Shown: positions 1-30,137, numbered from the stretch's first letter. The stretch is DNA of 64,000 nucleotides from Paralvinella palmiformis (GCA_025642065.1 JAODUP010000267.1:10001-74000), one strand, 5' to 3'. Numbers and translations are program-made. Notes: generated by a model not told the origin, from the letters alone.

Positions 1-158
1 CTAAGAAGATAAACTTTATTAAATCTACAGTATTATTTTTTTAAATTATTATTACCACCACTATTATTATTATTATTGTTGTTGTTGTTGTTGTTGTCTG
101 TAGAAATGACTATTACAAACAATGATCACCTTATTACAGAATGTTATTATATTTCCAG

Positions 159-398
159 ATGTTTGTGGACCAGATGAATATCATAATTCTGTTAATAATT
201 CTGTTTATATAAATGTCGGTATAAAGATCGTGATGGAGGCTGCTGCCAATCTAACCCTCTATCAGATGAGGAAGTTAGTTAATGTCAACTTGACCTTAGA
301 CCGACCAACCAATAAATATCAACATTACGCCGATAATATTTATATACTCGATGACCCCGAAGAACATTATCACCCAGAGTACGATGGTTATATGAAAG
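159..398 (+). CDS. PGGHG: PGGHG exon with catalytic GPDEYH motif
   Basis: The acceptor is atttccag before 159; the donor GT is at 399. The exon starts after the first base of a codon and ends one base into a Gly codon completed at 736. It encodes the GPDEYH and NNSVY motifs and ends in the YHPEYDGY motif. Confidence 0.5.
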
Positions 399-943
399 GT
401 TTGTGAATAGTGTGTGTGTGTGTGTTGTATGTGTGTGTTGTATGTGTGTGTTTGTGTGTATATGTGTGTGTCTGTGTTGTATGTGTGTGTGCGCCTGTGT
501 GTAAGTGCGCATTATGTGTATATCGTTATTATTATATTAACAGGTAACAATGCTAATATGTATTGAGGTACGTTTATCATTAATATGTTATTTAGTTATT
601 ATTATTATTATTATTTGTAGTAGTAGAAGTAGCAGTAGTAGTAGTGGTAGTAGCAGTAGCAGTAGTATATACTAATATTATTATAATATTATCAGGTACT
701 TTTTTATCCTATTATCATTAATGTCTTATTATCAGGTACTACTGTTAAACAAGCGGATGTCGTGTTACTCGGTTACCCTTTGATGTACTCGATGACGGAT
801 GAAGAACGTAGAAATGACATGGAAATATACGAAAACGTTAATATTAGTAAAATATGTTAAATCAAAGAGAGATTCATAATAATGATAAACAGTATCAGGT
901 CCAGAATATATGTATTGATAAATTCGGATGATATTAATAATTG

Positions 944-985
<42 letters not shown>

Positions 986-2231
986 CTAGAGGTATTTATT
1001 GTTCAACAATTTAGAATTCGATCTAATGACATTACGGTTTTAGTATTACCACAAAATAACTGGGGAGCTTCTATGGTCTAACTAGTAGCGCGGTTGGCCA
1101 CGGATCTCAACCACCCGAGTTCAAATCTCGGTGTGGGCATGTCTGAAGGGTGTTTCATCTTTCACTTCGCCTCATTCCCCATATTACCAAAACTGGCCGT
1201 AAAACATCAAACATCCAAACATCCTTCCAACTGCGAAATAACTTAATAGTGTTAACTTAACTTAGAGTACAGTCTATATCTCGATCGTTCAAACGTGTAT
1301 TAGGTCATAATTAATAATCGCGTTTGTATTTGTCATCATCATCATCATCATCATCATCCGATCCTTATGTAGCATCAAAAGTTTGTATTTAATAGCAATA
1401 CATTTATTTTCACGAATAATTCAGCTCACCACTTTCTATAATGTCCAGGGCGTGTTTTGATTACTTTACAATCAGTACTCTTTCAGGTGACCGATCCAGA
1501 CGGTCCCGCCATGACTTGGTGCATGCACGCCATTACGTGGCTAGAGTTAGGAGAACCCGAAAAAGCGTTCGCCAACCTGAATAAAACATTCGCTAACGTG
1601 GCTAGTACATTCCAGGTAAATTCTTATACCATTAGGTTTATGATTCTGTTCGTAATTCTGTTTAAATTATCATTTCCATAAAGCGATTATCCAAACGCTG
1701 AATAATCTCTCACAGGTTTGGTCTGAGGTAATCAACAAACGAGGGGCACCTCACTTCATCACCGGTCAAGGTGGCTTTCTCCAAGCAATACTATTCGGCT
1801 ATGGCGGATTCCGGATCAGGCAACATCGTCTGGATCTCGATTTCTCAATGCCTCCCGGTGTCACCGAAATGCGAATAAAGGGATTGGACTATTTAGGAAA
1901 CTCGCTTAACTTTGTGGTACAATTCAATCCAGATGGAGACGAGTTTAGATATAATTGATGGCCAGAAAAATTGTTTTTGGTTCGAGCAACAGACAATAAT
2001 AAATATTTGTTTAAACAAAGGGCATTATTTTGTGATGATAATTTTTACTTGTTTTAATATTTTCAGGTAGTCAATGAATTCGTCAAAATCACAGTTACGG
2101 AGAAGACGAAAGAAGCTTCATTATTGGCTATTCATGAACAACAACAGTTTCACTATTTACATGTGAATATCACTGTTCAGATAGGAAGATATAAAACCTA
2201 TATAATTGGTGAAAAAAAGTATTATTTATAA
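159..2231 (+). CDS. PGGHG: Protein-glucosylgalactosylhydroxylysine glucosidase (GH65), C-terminal five exons, 5' partial
   Basis: Exons 159-398, 736-836, 1487-1615, 1716-1916 and 2067-2231 join in frame (phases 1, 1, 0, 0, 0) into 277 residues plus a stop. The family removes glucose from glucosyl-galactosyl-hydroxylysine of collagen. Visible landmarks of the PGGHG/ATHL1 C-terminal half are GPDEYH followed by NNSVY (the Glu is the predicted general acid of GH65), [26 protein letters not shown], then [13 protein letters not shown] and a YLGNSLNF beta-strand region. Human PGGHG is about 737 residues, so roughly the last 38% is here and upstream exons lie before position 1. All introns are GT-AG. 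The fourth donor is ambiguous (GT at 1914 or 1917); I chose 1917 because the strand length then matches the human spacing. The gene converges on the minus-strand membrane-protein gene ending at 7300. Identity is very likely; the final exon is less certain. Confidence 0.5.
736..836 (+). CDS. PGGHG: PGGHG exon ([12 protein letters not shown])
   Basis: The acceptor is tatcag before 736. The donor GTTAAT at 837 is weak but keeps frame. The exon encodes the conserved [12 protein letters not shown] stretch and ends with YEN at a codon boundary. Confidence 0.5.
945..983 (+). repeat. (AT)n microsatellite
   Basis: In the PGGHG intron 837-1486. Confidence 0.5.
1063..1227 (+). mobile_element. SINE family A copy 1
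   Basis: A tRNA-like head (A box tggtctaactagtagcgcgg, B box gttcaaatctc) is followed by the A core tgtttcatctttcacttcgc and the tail gccgtaaaacatcaaac. It sits in a PGGHG intron. Confidence 0.5.
1487..1615 (+). CDS. PGGHG: PGGHG exon (GPAMTW)
   Basis: The acceptor ctttcag precedes 1487 and the donor GTAAAT follows 1615. The 43 codons encode [11 protein letters not shown] and the helical [12 protein letters not shown] segment typical of the family. Confidence 0.5.
1716..1916 (+). CDS. PGGHG: PGGHG exon ([13 protein letters not shown])
   Basis: The acceptor ctcacag precedes 1716. The exon carries the [20 protein letters not shown] motif. If the donor at 1914/1917 is not used, the frame runs on to a TGA at 1956-1958 and would give a shorter C-terminus. 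Confidence 0.5.
2067..2231 (+). CDS. PGGHG: PGGHG last coding exon
   Basis: The acceptor atattttcag precedes 2067. The 54 codons encode beta-rich sequence (VKITVTEKT, then [13 protein letters not shown]) and end at TAA 2229-2231. The pattern agrees with the C-terminal beta-sandwich of the family, but this part diverges quickly, so it rests on splice phase and style. Confidence 0.5.
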   Translation, partial: VVNEFVKITVTEKTKEASLLAIHEQQQFHYLHVNITVQIGRYKTYIIGEKKYYL

Positions 2232-2429
2232 GTAACTATCATTAAAAGTTTCTATAACAACAATAAGGTAATTAATTATCTGTGAAAGAGGAATTAGGGT
2301 GAGTTTTGAGTTTGTTAGTTCGTTGTATTTTGAAATACATTTATTGATCAAATAACATGTCGTTATTATGAAGGATATTATATGTTGCTTTACAATTACT
2401 TATCACGATAATAATTATTTAGACAACGT

Positions 2430-2435
2430 AATAAA
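2430..2435 (+). terminator. Candidate polyadenylation signal for PGGHG
   Basis: This is the first canonical AATAAA after the TAA at 2229, about 200 bases downstream. It is only a motif match in AT-rich DNA. Confidence 0.5.
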
Positions 2436-2509
2436 GATGAAGTTAATTGATTATAGATGGAGTTAATTGTTACAAAGAAAATTTAAATTTAGTGGAAATA
2501 ATACTGGTT

Positions 2510-2596
2510 CACTCACTCACTCACTCACTCACTCACTCACTCACTCACTCACACTCACTCACTCACTCACTCACTCACTCACTCACTCACTCACTC

Positions 2597-2638
<42 letters not shown>

Positions 2639-2653
2639 TATATATATATATAT
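2510..2653 (+). repeat. Compound (ACTC)n(CT)n(AT)n microsatellite
   Basis: Three simple repeats in series just after the PGGHG candidate polyadenylation site. Confidence 0.5.
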
Positions 2654-2949
2654 GTATTAATGTTAATGTTTTTACCAATTTTCATAGGATAAACGTGAAG
2701 AAAACGAAGTAAGATTAATATTAAAAGGAAATTTAATAATATCACTATACATGGTATATACTATACACCATATATACATTATATCACTATACATAATATT
2801 TAATGCAAAGCCAATTTCTATACAAAAAATCATATTCTAATCCCAGTAATACTTGAAATACATGAAATAATAAAGAACGGCTCTCTATTTAGCAAATAGT
2901 CTTGAATGAATAATTAACTGAAAATAGTTAATTGTAAGATTAACATATA

Positions 2950-2954
<5 letters not shown>

Positions 2955-2998
<44 letters not shown>
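2955..2998 (+). repeat. (AT)n microsatellite
   Basis: Intergenic AT tract. Confidence 0.5.
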
Positions 2999-3003
<5 letters not shown>

Positions 3004-3603
3004 GCGATTTACGCCATTTTGGCCTACGTCAAAGTGTATGTTTTGTTAACTTAAGACTTAATTCAGATATGCTACACAGGTATGATATCTCAGGTTAAAT
3101 CTGTGCTGCCCCCTAGAAGTCAGATGTTTCACTAAGCACATTATATGAATACTTACTCTACACCTACAAAGTAAAATGGTCTAAATATTAGTTAAGACTT
3201 AATTGTTCTGTGATTTTTATTACAAAATAGCTGATTGATTTCGGGTGTCACGAATTTGTTTTAAGAGCTCGTGTTTAAACTGAACAAGTAATTTCTGGTG
3301 TAGTCTGCGTCGGTTTGACGACGACAGAGCCCAGAAGGTGGCAGTACTGGTAACAAATGTACAGAAACAAAACAATGAACAGGTGGCAGCACTTGACGTT
3401 AGCAACTAGCATTTCTTTCTGTGCTGTCCTTTTATTTCTAAAAGTAACTTAGGTTTTCATTTACTCAAATATTTTTGGAGGGTGATTTTACTTCAACTCA
3501 ACATGTTTTGAGGGTACTTATTTTTTCTGTCAGAGAGTAAGTTAATAGTTTATATATTCTAGGCTCTGGTTACACCTGCTGCGATATTCGACCGAGGGGT
3601 GAG

Positions 3604-3645
<42 letters not shown>

Positions 3646-3661
3646 AATATATCTATATATC

Positions 3662-3747
3662 TTGCCGTAAACACAGGTAGGAGTAAGATTCGAACCCACA
3701 ACATGGGGGTTTCCGGCATAATACCTCAACCACTGTGCTATCGGGAT
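3662..3747 (-). mobile_element. SINE family C head
   Basis: The complement reads tagcacagtggttgaggtat with B box gtgggttcgaatc and then cctgtgtttacggc. It is tRNA-like, but the anticodon region is too long for a functional tRNA. Confidence 0.5.
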
Positions 3748-3846
3748 GTTACTATTTCTGTCAATGATCAATCTTAGATTATATTAAATTATTATGTAAA
3801 ATTGGGTAAGTCTGGTGGGCCAGAGAAGGCAGTGATGCATGCTTTC

Positions 3847-4078
3847 ACGCACACACGCACACACGCACACACACACACGCACGCACGCACGCACGCACAC
3901 GCACACACACACACACACACACACATAAACATAAACATACACAACCACATACATAAACACACAAAAAACACACACATACATGCATACATACATACATCTA
4001 TACATACGCACACACAAACATGGCGAACACACGCGCATATAAACACACACGCACCCACATACGCACCCACACACACAC
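3847..4078 (+). repeat. AC-rich interrupted microsatellite
   Basis: Interrupted AC/ACGC/ACAT runs, preceded by a TCTA tract at 3604-3645. Confidence 0.5.
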
Positions 4079-4603
4079 GGAGAGAGGGCGGAGCTTTGCG
4101 TGAGAAAATAACTGACGCTTGGTTTTATAATCATAAACAAGTAAATAATAACGTAAACACATTTGCATGGAACATTTTTTAAATTAACCTAAAAGCCAAC
4201 AATAAAAAGCCATTTGAATGTACTTAGGATTTTATTACAAACATAACAATACCCAAATAATAATAATAATAATAATATGTCCTAATATGTACACAGCAAA
4301 TTGTAAGGTATGTCGTGTTAAACAGGTAAATACGCGTAAACATGATTAGAGTTAACCTATTGTGTGTCATAACATAAACCCGTGTATTGTAGGCAAATGT
4401 TATCTTGTCAACGTCTTGATGTTTAAATGATATAGTTAATTACTTTTAACACTTTAAAATTTAAATATTACCAACTGATATTGATTTTATTATCTTTACA
4501 TACACAGCTTATAAAATTTAAAGTGTTTTACTATAGATGATAAATATATCACAGGAGCAATATACAAATATCGTAATATAATAATAGTAATAATAATAAT
4601 ATT

Positions 4604-4637
<34 letters not shown>

Positions 4638-5754
4638 CCATCACCATCATCATCATTAATATTAATTGTGCTATGTACAGATATTTGATACTTGAGAATG
4701 ATCTGTTACATACTGCTATGATCCTTCTATAGACACAGGTCCATTGTAGGCTATAGACTAGACAGTAACAGCTCTTCCTATATGATAATCTACCTTGAGT
4801 GACCACCTGATTTACGACATCCTAGGAAGCGGTCATTCCAGTCCACTAACTCACCTTTGTTAAAACGGCTAGAGAACCTACCCTAGAAGGTGTACTCGAA
4901 GGCATTCCATTGATAAAGGTTTTACACAACTATCGGATAAATACAATAAACCTTTACCTTTCGGATAAAAATAGTTACTCAGAAGACTCCAACTGTAATC
5001 ACATAATCTATATATTATTGTATAAAAAATGATAATTTATAGCAGCCATTTTTATATTGTTTGATTATCAGATGGAATAGAAACGTTGATTTACTATTTA
5101 GTGACTAAAAACAAAAATAATAATAAAGTCGTAATTACAAAATTAAAAATACAATTATTAAAATAATTCATATAAAGGTTATGCTGGCAGATATGCGAAA
5201 ATATGCACGGGAATACACGCACGCGCGCACTCACGTGCGCGCACACACATATACACACACGTGTACGCCCATACGCGCGCACACACAGGGGAGCGCAAGC
5301 GCACACACCAAACACACACATTCGTATTAATAAATTATACAAAATGTGTACAAATTTTGCCACAAATTATTGAACAAAGTCTTTGTCATACACGCTGCGT
5401 ATATACGTAAGTCGTAACTAATGTTTACGATTTAATAGACTTTAGCTATCTATAATGTTCAATACTGTTATAAACATCTTCAAAATCTATTACAATTATG
5501 ATGGTTTATCATAACAATAATACTTCTTCCTGGCATCATTCATCACACAATGTTCTGTGGATTTCACGTAGAAACAATTCAGATAACAGTCAGTGCTTTA
5601 ATTAAATACCTTTTATCTACATGTACAATATCAGGGTTGACCTAAATTGGTTTGTTTGATATGAATCGGTTGAAAATTATCAAATATTCGAAGATAATGG
5701 TTGAAGATTTATAATTAGAAAAATAGAATTAAAAAAGTTTATCTCTCTTGTTCG

Positions 5755-6090
5755 CATAACAATACGCGAACAGCTTGAACATAACACTTATGACACATTG
5801 ACCATAACAATAAACACACAGCTTGAACATAACACTTATAGCACATTGACAATAACAATAAAAACGCAGATTGAACATAACACTTATGACACATTGACAA
5901 TAACAATAAACACAGCTTGAATATAACACTTACGACACACTGACAATAACAATAAACACTAAACTCAACGATTGAACATAACACTTATGGCACATTGACA
6001 ATAACAATAACAATAACAATAAACACACAGATTGAACATAACACTCATGGCACATTGACAATAACAATAAACACACAGATTGAACATGAA
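5755..6090 (+). repeat. ~58-bp minisatellite
   Basis: About six units of acacattgacaataacaata with aacacacagcttgaacataacac. It is intergenic between the two convergent genes. Confidence 0.5.
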
Positions 6091-6570
6091 CTGATAATAA
6101 TTAAAAAGACGGAACCAAAAGTTGATTGATGATTTCTGGATTTCAAAAACAACAACAAGAACAACAACAACAACATTAGATCCAAACGAACAACAAACGC
6201 TAACTATGTAAGTCTCGGAAATAGGTAACAGTAGACGATGTTTTGTGACAGTACTGTTTATAGCTCATCTGTAGCTATTATAATAGTATCAGAGGGGGGG
6301 GGGTGTCTGTTTGGGAATCGTTCGACGGCGGCTCCAAGAAATCTGAGAGCCTCCCTCCACCACCATCAACAACAACAACAACAACACTACCACTAAGATA
6401 TGCCACTACCACAAAAGGTACAGTAATCCTATACACTTTTGTTCATCAAATCTATTTGTTATGATTTTGTCCCATAATTCTACACCGGAAACGTCGATTC
6501 TAATTAACGGCTTAAAACGTGTGAAATATACAGATGGGCCTTCGACTTTTTCTTTCCTGTTTCAGTATAC

Positions 6571-6664
<94 letters not shown>
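6571..6664 (+). repeat. (AC)n microsatellite
   Basis: About 47 uninterrupted AC units, intergenic. Confidence 0.5.
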
Positions 6665-6666
<2 letters not shown>

Positions 6667-7193
6667 TAAATTGTTTACAATTATAGATGATCATAAGCTA
6701 ATATCATACAATAAATAAAGCGAACAAGAAGATGAAGTTTATATAAAAAATAATAATTTACACAGATTTATCACTTTTAGCAGCCATCACGTGATCTATG
6801 ATGTTCTGATGGCGTAGTTTTCGAATGTTTCCAATACAAAATGTAATGACAGTGAGTAAGTAAGTGAGCGAGTACTTCGGGATCTGTGGTAGAAGGACGG
6901 GGGTGGAGCTCAGTTCAACACTTACTGTCCGGTTGGAGAGACCAGAAAAGGATCAGAGATTTTGGTAAATAGAATATCATTATTGTATGGATACATAAGT
7001 CGGTTATATTGTATCCAGATTAAGTAGCGTAGATTGATCATATTAGTTATGATTTAGATATAAACCAATTGTTTGATAAGGCATGATTAAAATAAATGTT
7101 ATTAGACACAATACAGGATTTATTTTGTAAACTATGATCCGGGCTTCATTTAATGATATTGGAGGATATCTCTTATCAAAAAACGATCCAGGC

Positions 7194-7199
7194 TTTATT
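7194..7199 (-). terminator. Candidate polyadenylation signal of membrane-protein gene
   Basis: TTTATT on the plus strand is AATAAA on the minus strand, about 100 bases after the stop. The interval 7100-7255 also contains a degenerate repeated phrase (gatccaggctttattt and relatives), so the 3' UTR itself looks repeat-built. Confidence 0.5.
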
Positions 7200-7299
7200 T
7201 TATAGGATACGATCCACGGCTTGTTTTGTAGGACATGATTCTGGATGCATTCCACGAGACGCCATCCGGCCGAATCCAACCACGAACCTAATCCAAGAA

Positions 7300-24985
<17,686 letters not shown>

Positions 24986-26007
24986 CGTTATCGTTATTAG
25001 AAATGGGGAGCTAATTGGGAGACGTGTTTAATTAACAAGACCTAGCATTATGGTGCTATAGGTGTGCTGTCGGTAAATCAGAACCGTAAACAAACCAACA
25101 ATCGATTCTCCAAGACAAACGCTGCCAAAACATTGGCCGTTGCTGTTTGAAGGAGCCACGTGGTCTGTTATATTGATCCCGGTAACTAATGGGCTAATAA
25201 AACATAGCATTTTATCTGCTGGTAGACTGGCTAGCCGGTTGGCTGGCTCGTTGGGTGGTTGGGTGACCGGAGGATGGGCTCACTCTGTGTGTGTGTGTGT
25301 GTGTGTTGAGGGAGGGGGGGAGTGTACGAGGATTTTCCAGTTGAGCAAGCAACCATGATAGCTTTGTGTACTCGGTGAGTGAGAGCGTCTTATGGGTAAA
25401 TACATTTGTTAACAAGACAGTTAGAGAGGCCGTGTTTAGATAGATAGTAAGACGCACGCACGCACGCACGCGCACACCGTCATAAACACAGTCACGCACG
25501 CACACCCACAGAGAAGGGGGGGGGGTAATTCGCATCGACGTTGGTCATACTTGGGACACATGGGTTAAGGGTGACTGCCAGGTAAAACATCTCACAAATA
25601 CAAGTATGAGCCGGATTCGAACCCATAACCTGGGGATTTATAGCGCAGACCTCTAACCGCTGTAACATCAGAATACGCTTCATACACATGCCTTTATTCG
25701 TTTGCTCTTTGAAATTCATGTCCCATGACTGATATCATTTATCATATGGCAATGTTTTTAAACATATGAAAATATTAGGATGACGGGAGTGAGAGAGAGA
25801 GAGAGGTATAGAGAGAGAGAGAGGTTAAATGGACCAATAAAATAAATATATGAAATTAAATATGAAACTCCATTCATTCAGACGTAGATACTAGCTAAAC
25901 CCTGTCTAGATCACGTGGTCATCTGTAATACACGGTTTGACCTAGTACCAAACACAAACATCATAATAATTTGATCAATTAGAATATAACCTACAACTGA
26001 AATATAC

Positions 26008-26052
<45 letters not shown>

Positions 26053-26248
26053 TCCAGGAGATTAAATGTATATAACTGACCCTTCCCTATTACAATCATG
26101 GGTACACTGCGAGTCACCATAATCGTACATTTATTGTAAATTTCACAAACGTCTATCTGTAACTCTAGTGAATATAATTTGCTGAAATATTGTAAAAGCT
26201 AAGAAAAACACTAATTTTCCCATTTAGTTTATCACCTGTTTTAGCAAC

Positions 26249-26315
<67 letters not shown>

Positions 26316-26539
26316 AGGTGATGGTAAGTATTAGATGAATATGTAGACTAGCAGTTATAGTTTCAAATAATCAGTTACTATTTGATATTTTCTGGAAATT
26401 TGTTGTTTTGTGCTGTTTAATATAAGAAAATGTTAAATAACCGACATAATTATTTTAACCATTTAACCGTATTATTATTCTTGTTATTATTCCTATTGCA
26501 GTTGCTATTATCAGATTATTATACTAATTGTTATTGCAG
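24986..26539. other. Region between divergent gene starts
   Basis: It lies between the start codon at 24,985 and the plus-strand exon at 26,540. It holds a SINE-C copy, AC/GA/AT repeats and poly-G near 25,515. It may contain a bidirectional promoter but no clear core element is visible. Confidence 0.5.
25541..25672 (-). mobile_element. SINE family C copy
   Basis: The complement shows acagcggttagaggtctgcg, gggttcgaatccggctcata and ttgtatttgtgagatg, the same order as the other family C copies. Confidence 0.5.
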
Positions 26540-26744
26540 CAGCAGCAATAGCAGTAGCGAGATTAGTTACAGCAGTAGCTACTCAGTTTCGAATAACCGG
26601 AAAAGAACATTCCCGTCAGACATCAACACCTACACCAAATTATTAGAGGACGAATTTCTTCAGGACCGAAACCTCTTAGATTTCCCTTTCGGTGCTGACA
26701 GCCAGCCGAAGCGACATTTGGCGATCATTGTCACCAGTTTGACG
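26540..26744 (+). CDS. Candidate internal exon of an unrecognised gene (Ser-rich then acidic)
   Basis: The acceptor is gttattgcag and the donor GTAAGA follows 26744. It encodes a Ser/Tyr-rich run, then NRKRTFPSDINTYTKLLEDE and a stretch ending KRHLAIIVTSLT at a codon boundary. Codon use is less AT-biased than the flanks. It starts in phase 2 so an upstream exon is needed, but none was found between here and 24,985. It is divergent to the membrane-protein gene. I do not recognise the product. Confidence 0.5.
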
Positions 26745-27169
26745 GTAAGACAATCTGTCTAATGACCATAAGCTGAGAAATGAAAAATCCATTTCCCAGT
26801 ATCGTAATAATATTATTATAATACTATGACATTAATTAATCATGCAATAATATGCTATAACACGAGTTCGAAATCGGTATCGGGGTATAAGGCTGAAGGT
26901 ACCGATAACAAATTGTAACCAAGTGTTTCGTCCGCGGTCAACTTTGTCTCGATCACAAAATGCTTCCAGGGCTAGTTTACAGGGACAATTAGATTTATAA
27001 CTTGTTCGAATTAGACGATTAATCTGGGGTGACACAGATAATTAACCTCCAATCATTATTATACACATGTGATATGACATAAATCTATATCATAATCATT
27101 GTTTGAATATATATATATATATATATATATATTCAAACAATGAATATATATATATATATATATATATAA

Positions 27170-27325
27170 AGTGGTGAGTGAACTACTTTTATTTTGTACT
27201 TGAGTACAAGTAAAAGTAAGCCTCTTCAAAATTATTTGAGTAGAACTAGATGTAAAAGTAAACTTGTAAAAATCTACTTGAGTAAAAAGTAAAACTACTT
27301 TCTACAAGTAACTGAAGTAAAGTAG
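27170..27325. repeat. AAGTA-rich hAT-like dispersed repeat fragment
   Basis: Repeated phrases tacttgagtacaagtaaaag, tctacttgagtaaaaagt and caagtaactgaagtaaagta resemble the ends of hAT-type MITEs. Only one end is clear. The preceding AT repeat (27,107-27,167) is itself a palindrome around attcaaacaatgaat. Confidence 0.5.
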
Positions 27326-27999
27326 AATATAAAATTTATTGTAACACAAAATATGATAATCAAATTTATAGTTCAAAAGAGTTGCTGTGTCCACAGACAT
27401 GTGCCACCATCTTAGGTTCAATGTGTCCACAGACTTGCTGATGTGCTCCCACCTCCAGTTCAATGAAAAACAAAAATAGGTTGGCAGAATTACTCTAGAA
27501 TATCAGTGAGCATCAGTTGAAACATGTAGTCTATACCAAATGATTGACATCATAACATGTTACAGGATGCTACTTGAATGAGGATTTTTGAAAAACTAAT
27601 CAAATGAACATACACACAAACTGTGCTTAATTATCTTTTATCAATATCCACGTAGATGTTGACCATTTTACCGCAGCATCCAGATCGGTGTATGCTGCTT
27701 GTTGATAAAATTTGTTAGCACTGTTATGTGGATTAAATTGATGTAATTATATTTTCACTTTTAAATATACAATGATAAATATGTCGGTGAAATGAACTTG
27801 TTTACCGCTGTCACTGATGTAAAATGAGCTTCATAGTAATTATTGTCTTACATTCATGTATACAAATGGCATCGCATATGTTCCATTAATCAACTGTCAA
27901 AATACTCCTGGAAAATATTGATAGTGTCCTGGAAAAGTAAATATTTTGATAACCAAATGTCCTGGAAACTCCTGGAAAAACCATACATGTGGAAGTGTA

Positions 28000-28003
<4 letters not shown>

Positions 28004-28073
<70 letters not shown>

Positions 28074-28075
28074 AA
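28004..28075 (+). repeat. (AT)n microsatellite
   Basis: Further AT and AC tracts at 28,171-28,225 and 28,236-28,290, close to the candidate exon at 28,343. Confidence 0.5.
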
Positions 28076-28165
28076 ACACACACACACAGATTATATAAAT
28101 ATATAACGAAAATATTGCAAGTAGATGAAAGTAATAAGTAAAAGTTGTTAAATAAAACTATTCAT

Positions 28166-28227
<62 letters not shown>

Positions 28228-28231
28228 TTAG

Positions 28232-28290
<59 letters not shown>

Positions 28291-28342
28291 GATTATATAT
28301 ATGTATATATAATAACATTTTAAATACCTAGATCTATCAAAG

Positions 28343-28399
28343 ATAATGGAGGATATAAAGAAAAGGTTAGAGTTTAAGAATACAGCTGTCAAGGTTCAG
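28343..28399 (+). CDS. Candidate internal exon following 26540-26744
   Basis: The 19 codons encode IMEDIKKRLEFKNTAVKVQ, followed by a perfect GTAAGT donor. With the acceptor at tatcaaag it joins in phase 0 to the previous candidate exon. An alternative acceptor (cctag before 28332) would need phase 1. The predicted peptide is helical and charged. Downstream exons were not found. Confidence 0.5.
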
Positions 28400-28728
28400 G
28401 TAAGTACATTTGTACTACTACTACTACCTGGTACTACTATATGTTGTTGTTGTTGTTTTAACTTGTTATATCAACATTTATTGTTGGTGAGAAGTGACGA
28501 TGACTTGTTTTATTAACAAAATTATCAATCTAGGTATTGTGCATATTGATACACACACATACACACATATACACACTGCTTGATTCCCTTCTATATATAT
28601 TTTTTCTCATATATATTGCTACGTTATATTGTATTTTTTATTATTTCAATGAATTATTTATCAATTAGCTTCATTTTATGCACTATATGGACATAACCTG
28701 CCTCCCCCCAACAAAAAATTTGTAAATT

Positions 28729-28880
28729 AATGGCCACATATCTCAACCATCTGAGTTCAAATCTCACTGTGGGCATATCTGAAGGTTGTTTCATCTTTCA
28801 GTTCATCTCATTACCTTTGGAGGCCACTGGGGCCATTTAGCCTACCTAGTGCACAAAATTGGCACTGAAACTCCAAACAT
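28729..28880 (+). mobile_element. SINE family A copy, 5' truncated
   Basis: It begins within the A box (aatggccacatatctcaacc), carries B box gttcaaatctc and the core, and ends ctgaaactccaaacat. Confidence 0.5.
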
Positions 28881-28969
28881 AATCAGTCACACAACAATCT
28901 TATACACACATACACGAAAACAATCATCAAAATACATAGAGTACAGGTTTTAATGGTTTATAAAAGCAT

Positions 28970-29323
28970 TCACTTCCACTGAATGCAGTATCCGAGTCCT
29001 CTCAGGATCCCTTTTGTGGTTTTGTTTAACATATACCTGGGCATAAGTTGTAAATCTTCTGCCCAAGTTGTGCTGTTGAGTGATGTATCTTCTGCCAAAG
29101 TGGATGTCCACAGGAATCAGAAGAATGGCAACCGGCACATCATTGCAATATTTTTGAAGATTGCCACAATCGTTCTCCAGAAGCTGGGATGGGAACACCC
29201 CATGAGTGATCGGATGACGTTATTCCAAGCCTCACACATATTGTTGGTTTGGGATCCTTCACTGATTTTGACATCATGAACATTCCAGAGTTCTGGTCGA
29301 AACAGTGATGCTGTGCGATGCAT
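28970..29323 (-). pseudogene. Decayed MULE-type transposase C-terminus
   Basis: The minus strand reads SLFRPELWNVHD, then SQTNNMCEAWNN and HPSFWRTIVAIF, matching the conserved LWN...TNN.EGWN...HP..W pattern of MULE-family transposases. The frame ends at a TGA after CRLPFF. Similarity continues in the +1 frame (RRYITQQHNLGRRFTTYAQVY) and returns to the first frame (GILRGLGYCIQWK, then stop). At least two frameshifts make it a pseudogene. No N-terminal catalytic part or terminal repeat is visible. Confidence 0.5.
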
Positions 29324-30137
29324 CTTCAGGGACCATACACATTCACATATATACTAACAAATTATGAATGTAATATACTGAACACTAACAAATGTAATGC
29401 TTTAAAATATTAATATACATTATTTCGTATCGTGACCATTAAATATAACCATAAGGGGGGTGATTTGTTATTCAGGGGGATTTTGTTCGTAGTGTTTTTT
29501 TTCTGGGTTGTATTTGTCTGAGAGGGGTTTTATCCTACATTTATTTTAAACATTGCTCTACCATAATGTGTTAATGAATAATGTTTAAATGAGAGGCTGT
29601 TGTCTCATATTGGAGATGTGACTTTTTGCATCAATAGCAAAACGTATACACTTACGACATGTTTCTGCATAATATAAGCATGTGACAAATGTGAAATATA
29701 ATTTAATATTTAATTTTAGTCATATACTTTACCATCTGGATCTATCCTAGTTTATCAGTACTATCAGTACCATATCTGAATATTCAAGTATTTCAGTCAG
29801 TATCGATTAAAGTATGAGTTGGCAATACTCTAAAATCTTAAAGTACTCAATTTTCAATGTTTACCTAAATATTAAGACAATATTTACAATTGTTCCTGTT
29901 GTTTATAGTCTGTTTTTTAATAATATATTCCCATTTATTGGATATACAAATAAATATTTACTCATAAACATAATATCAGTGTATGAGTAAACACTTATTC
30001 TATATACAGTTATTACATATCTAATGAGGATTTATTTGATCTACTCATCGGTATAACATCAGCCTGTTTTAGGTGAATTATTATTATCTCTGTATTTTAT
30101 AGTTATGATATTATTTATATGTGTTATAATTAATATT

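Larger units (their letters stand above)
2654..7193. other. Intergenic space between convergent genes
   Basis: Between the PGGHG 3' end and the membrane-protein 3' end. Apart from the microsatellites, the SINE-C head and the minisatellite listed, I see no exon, RNA or promoter signal here. Confidence 0.5.
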
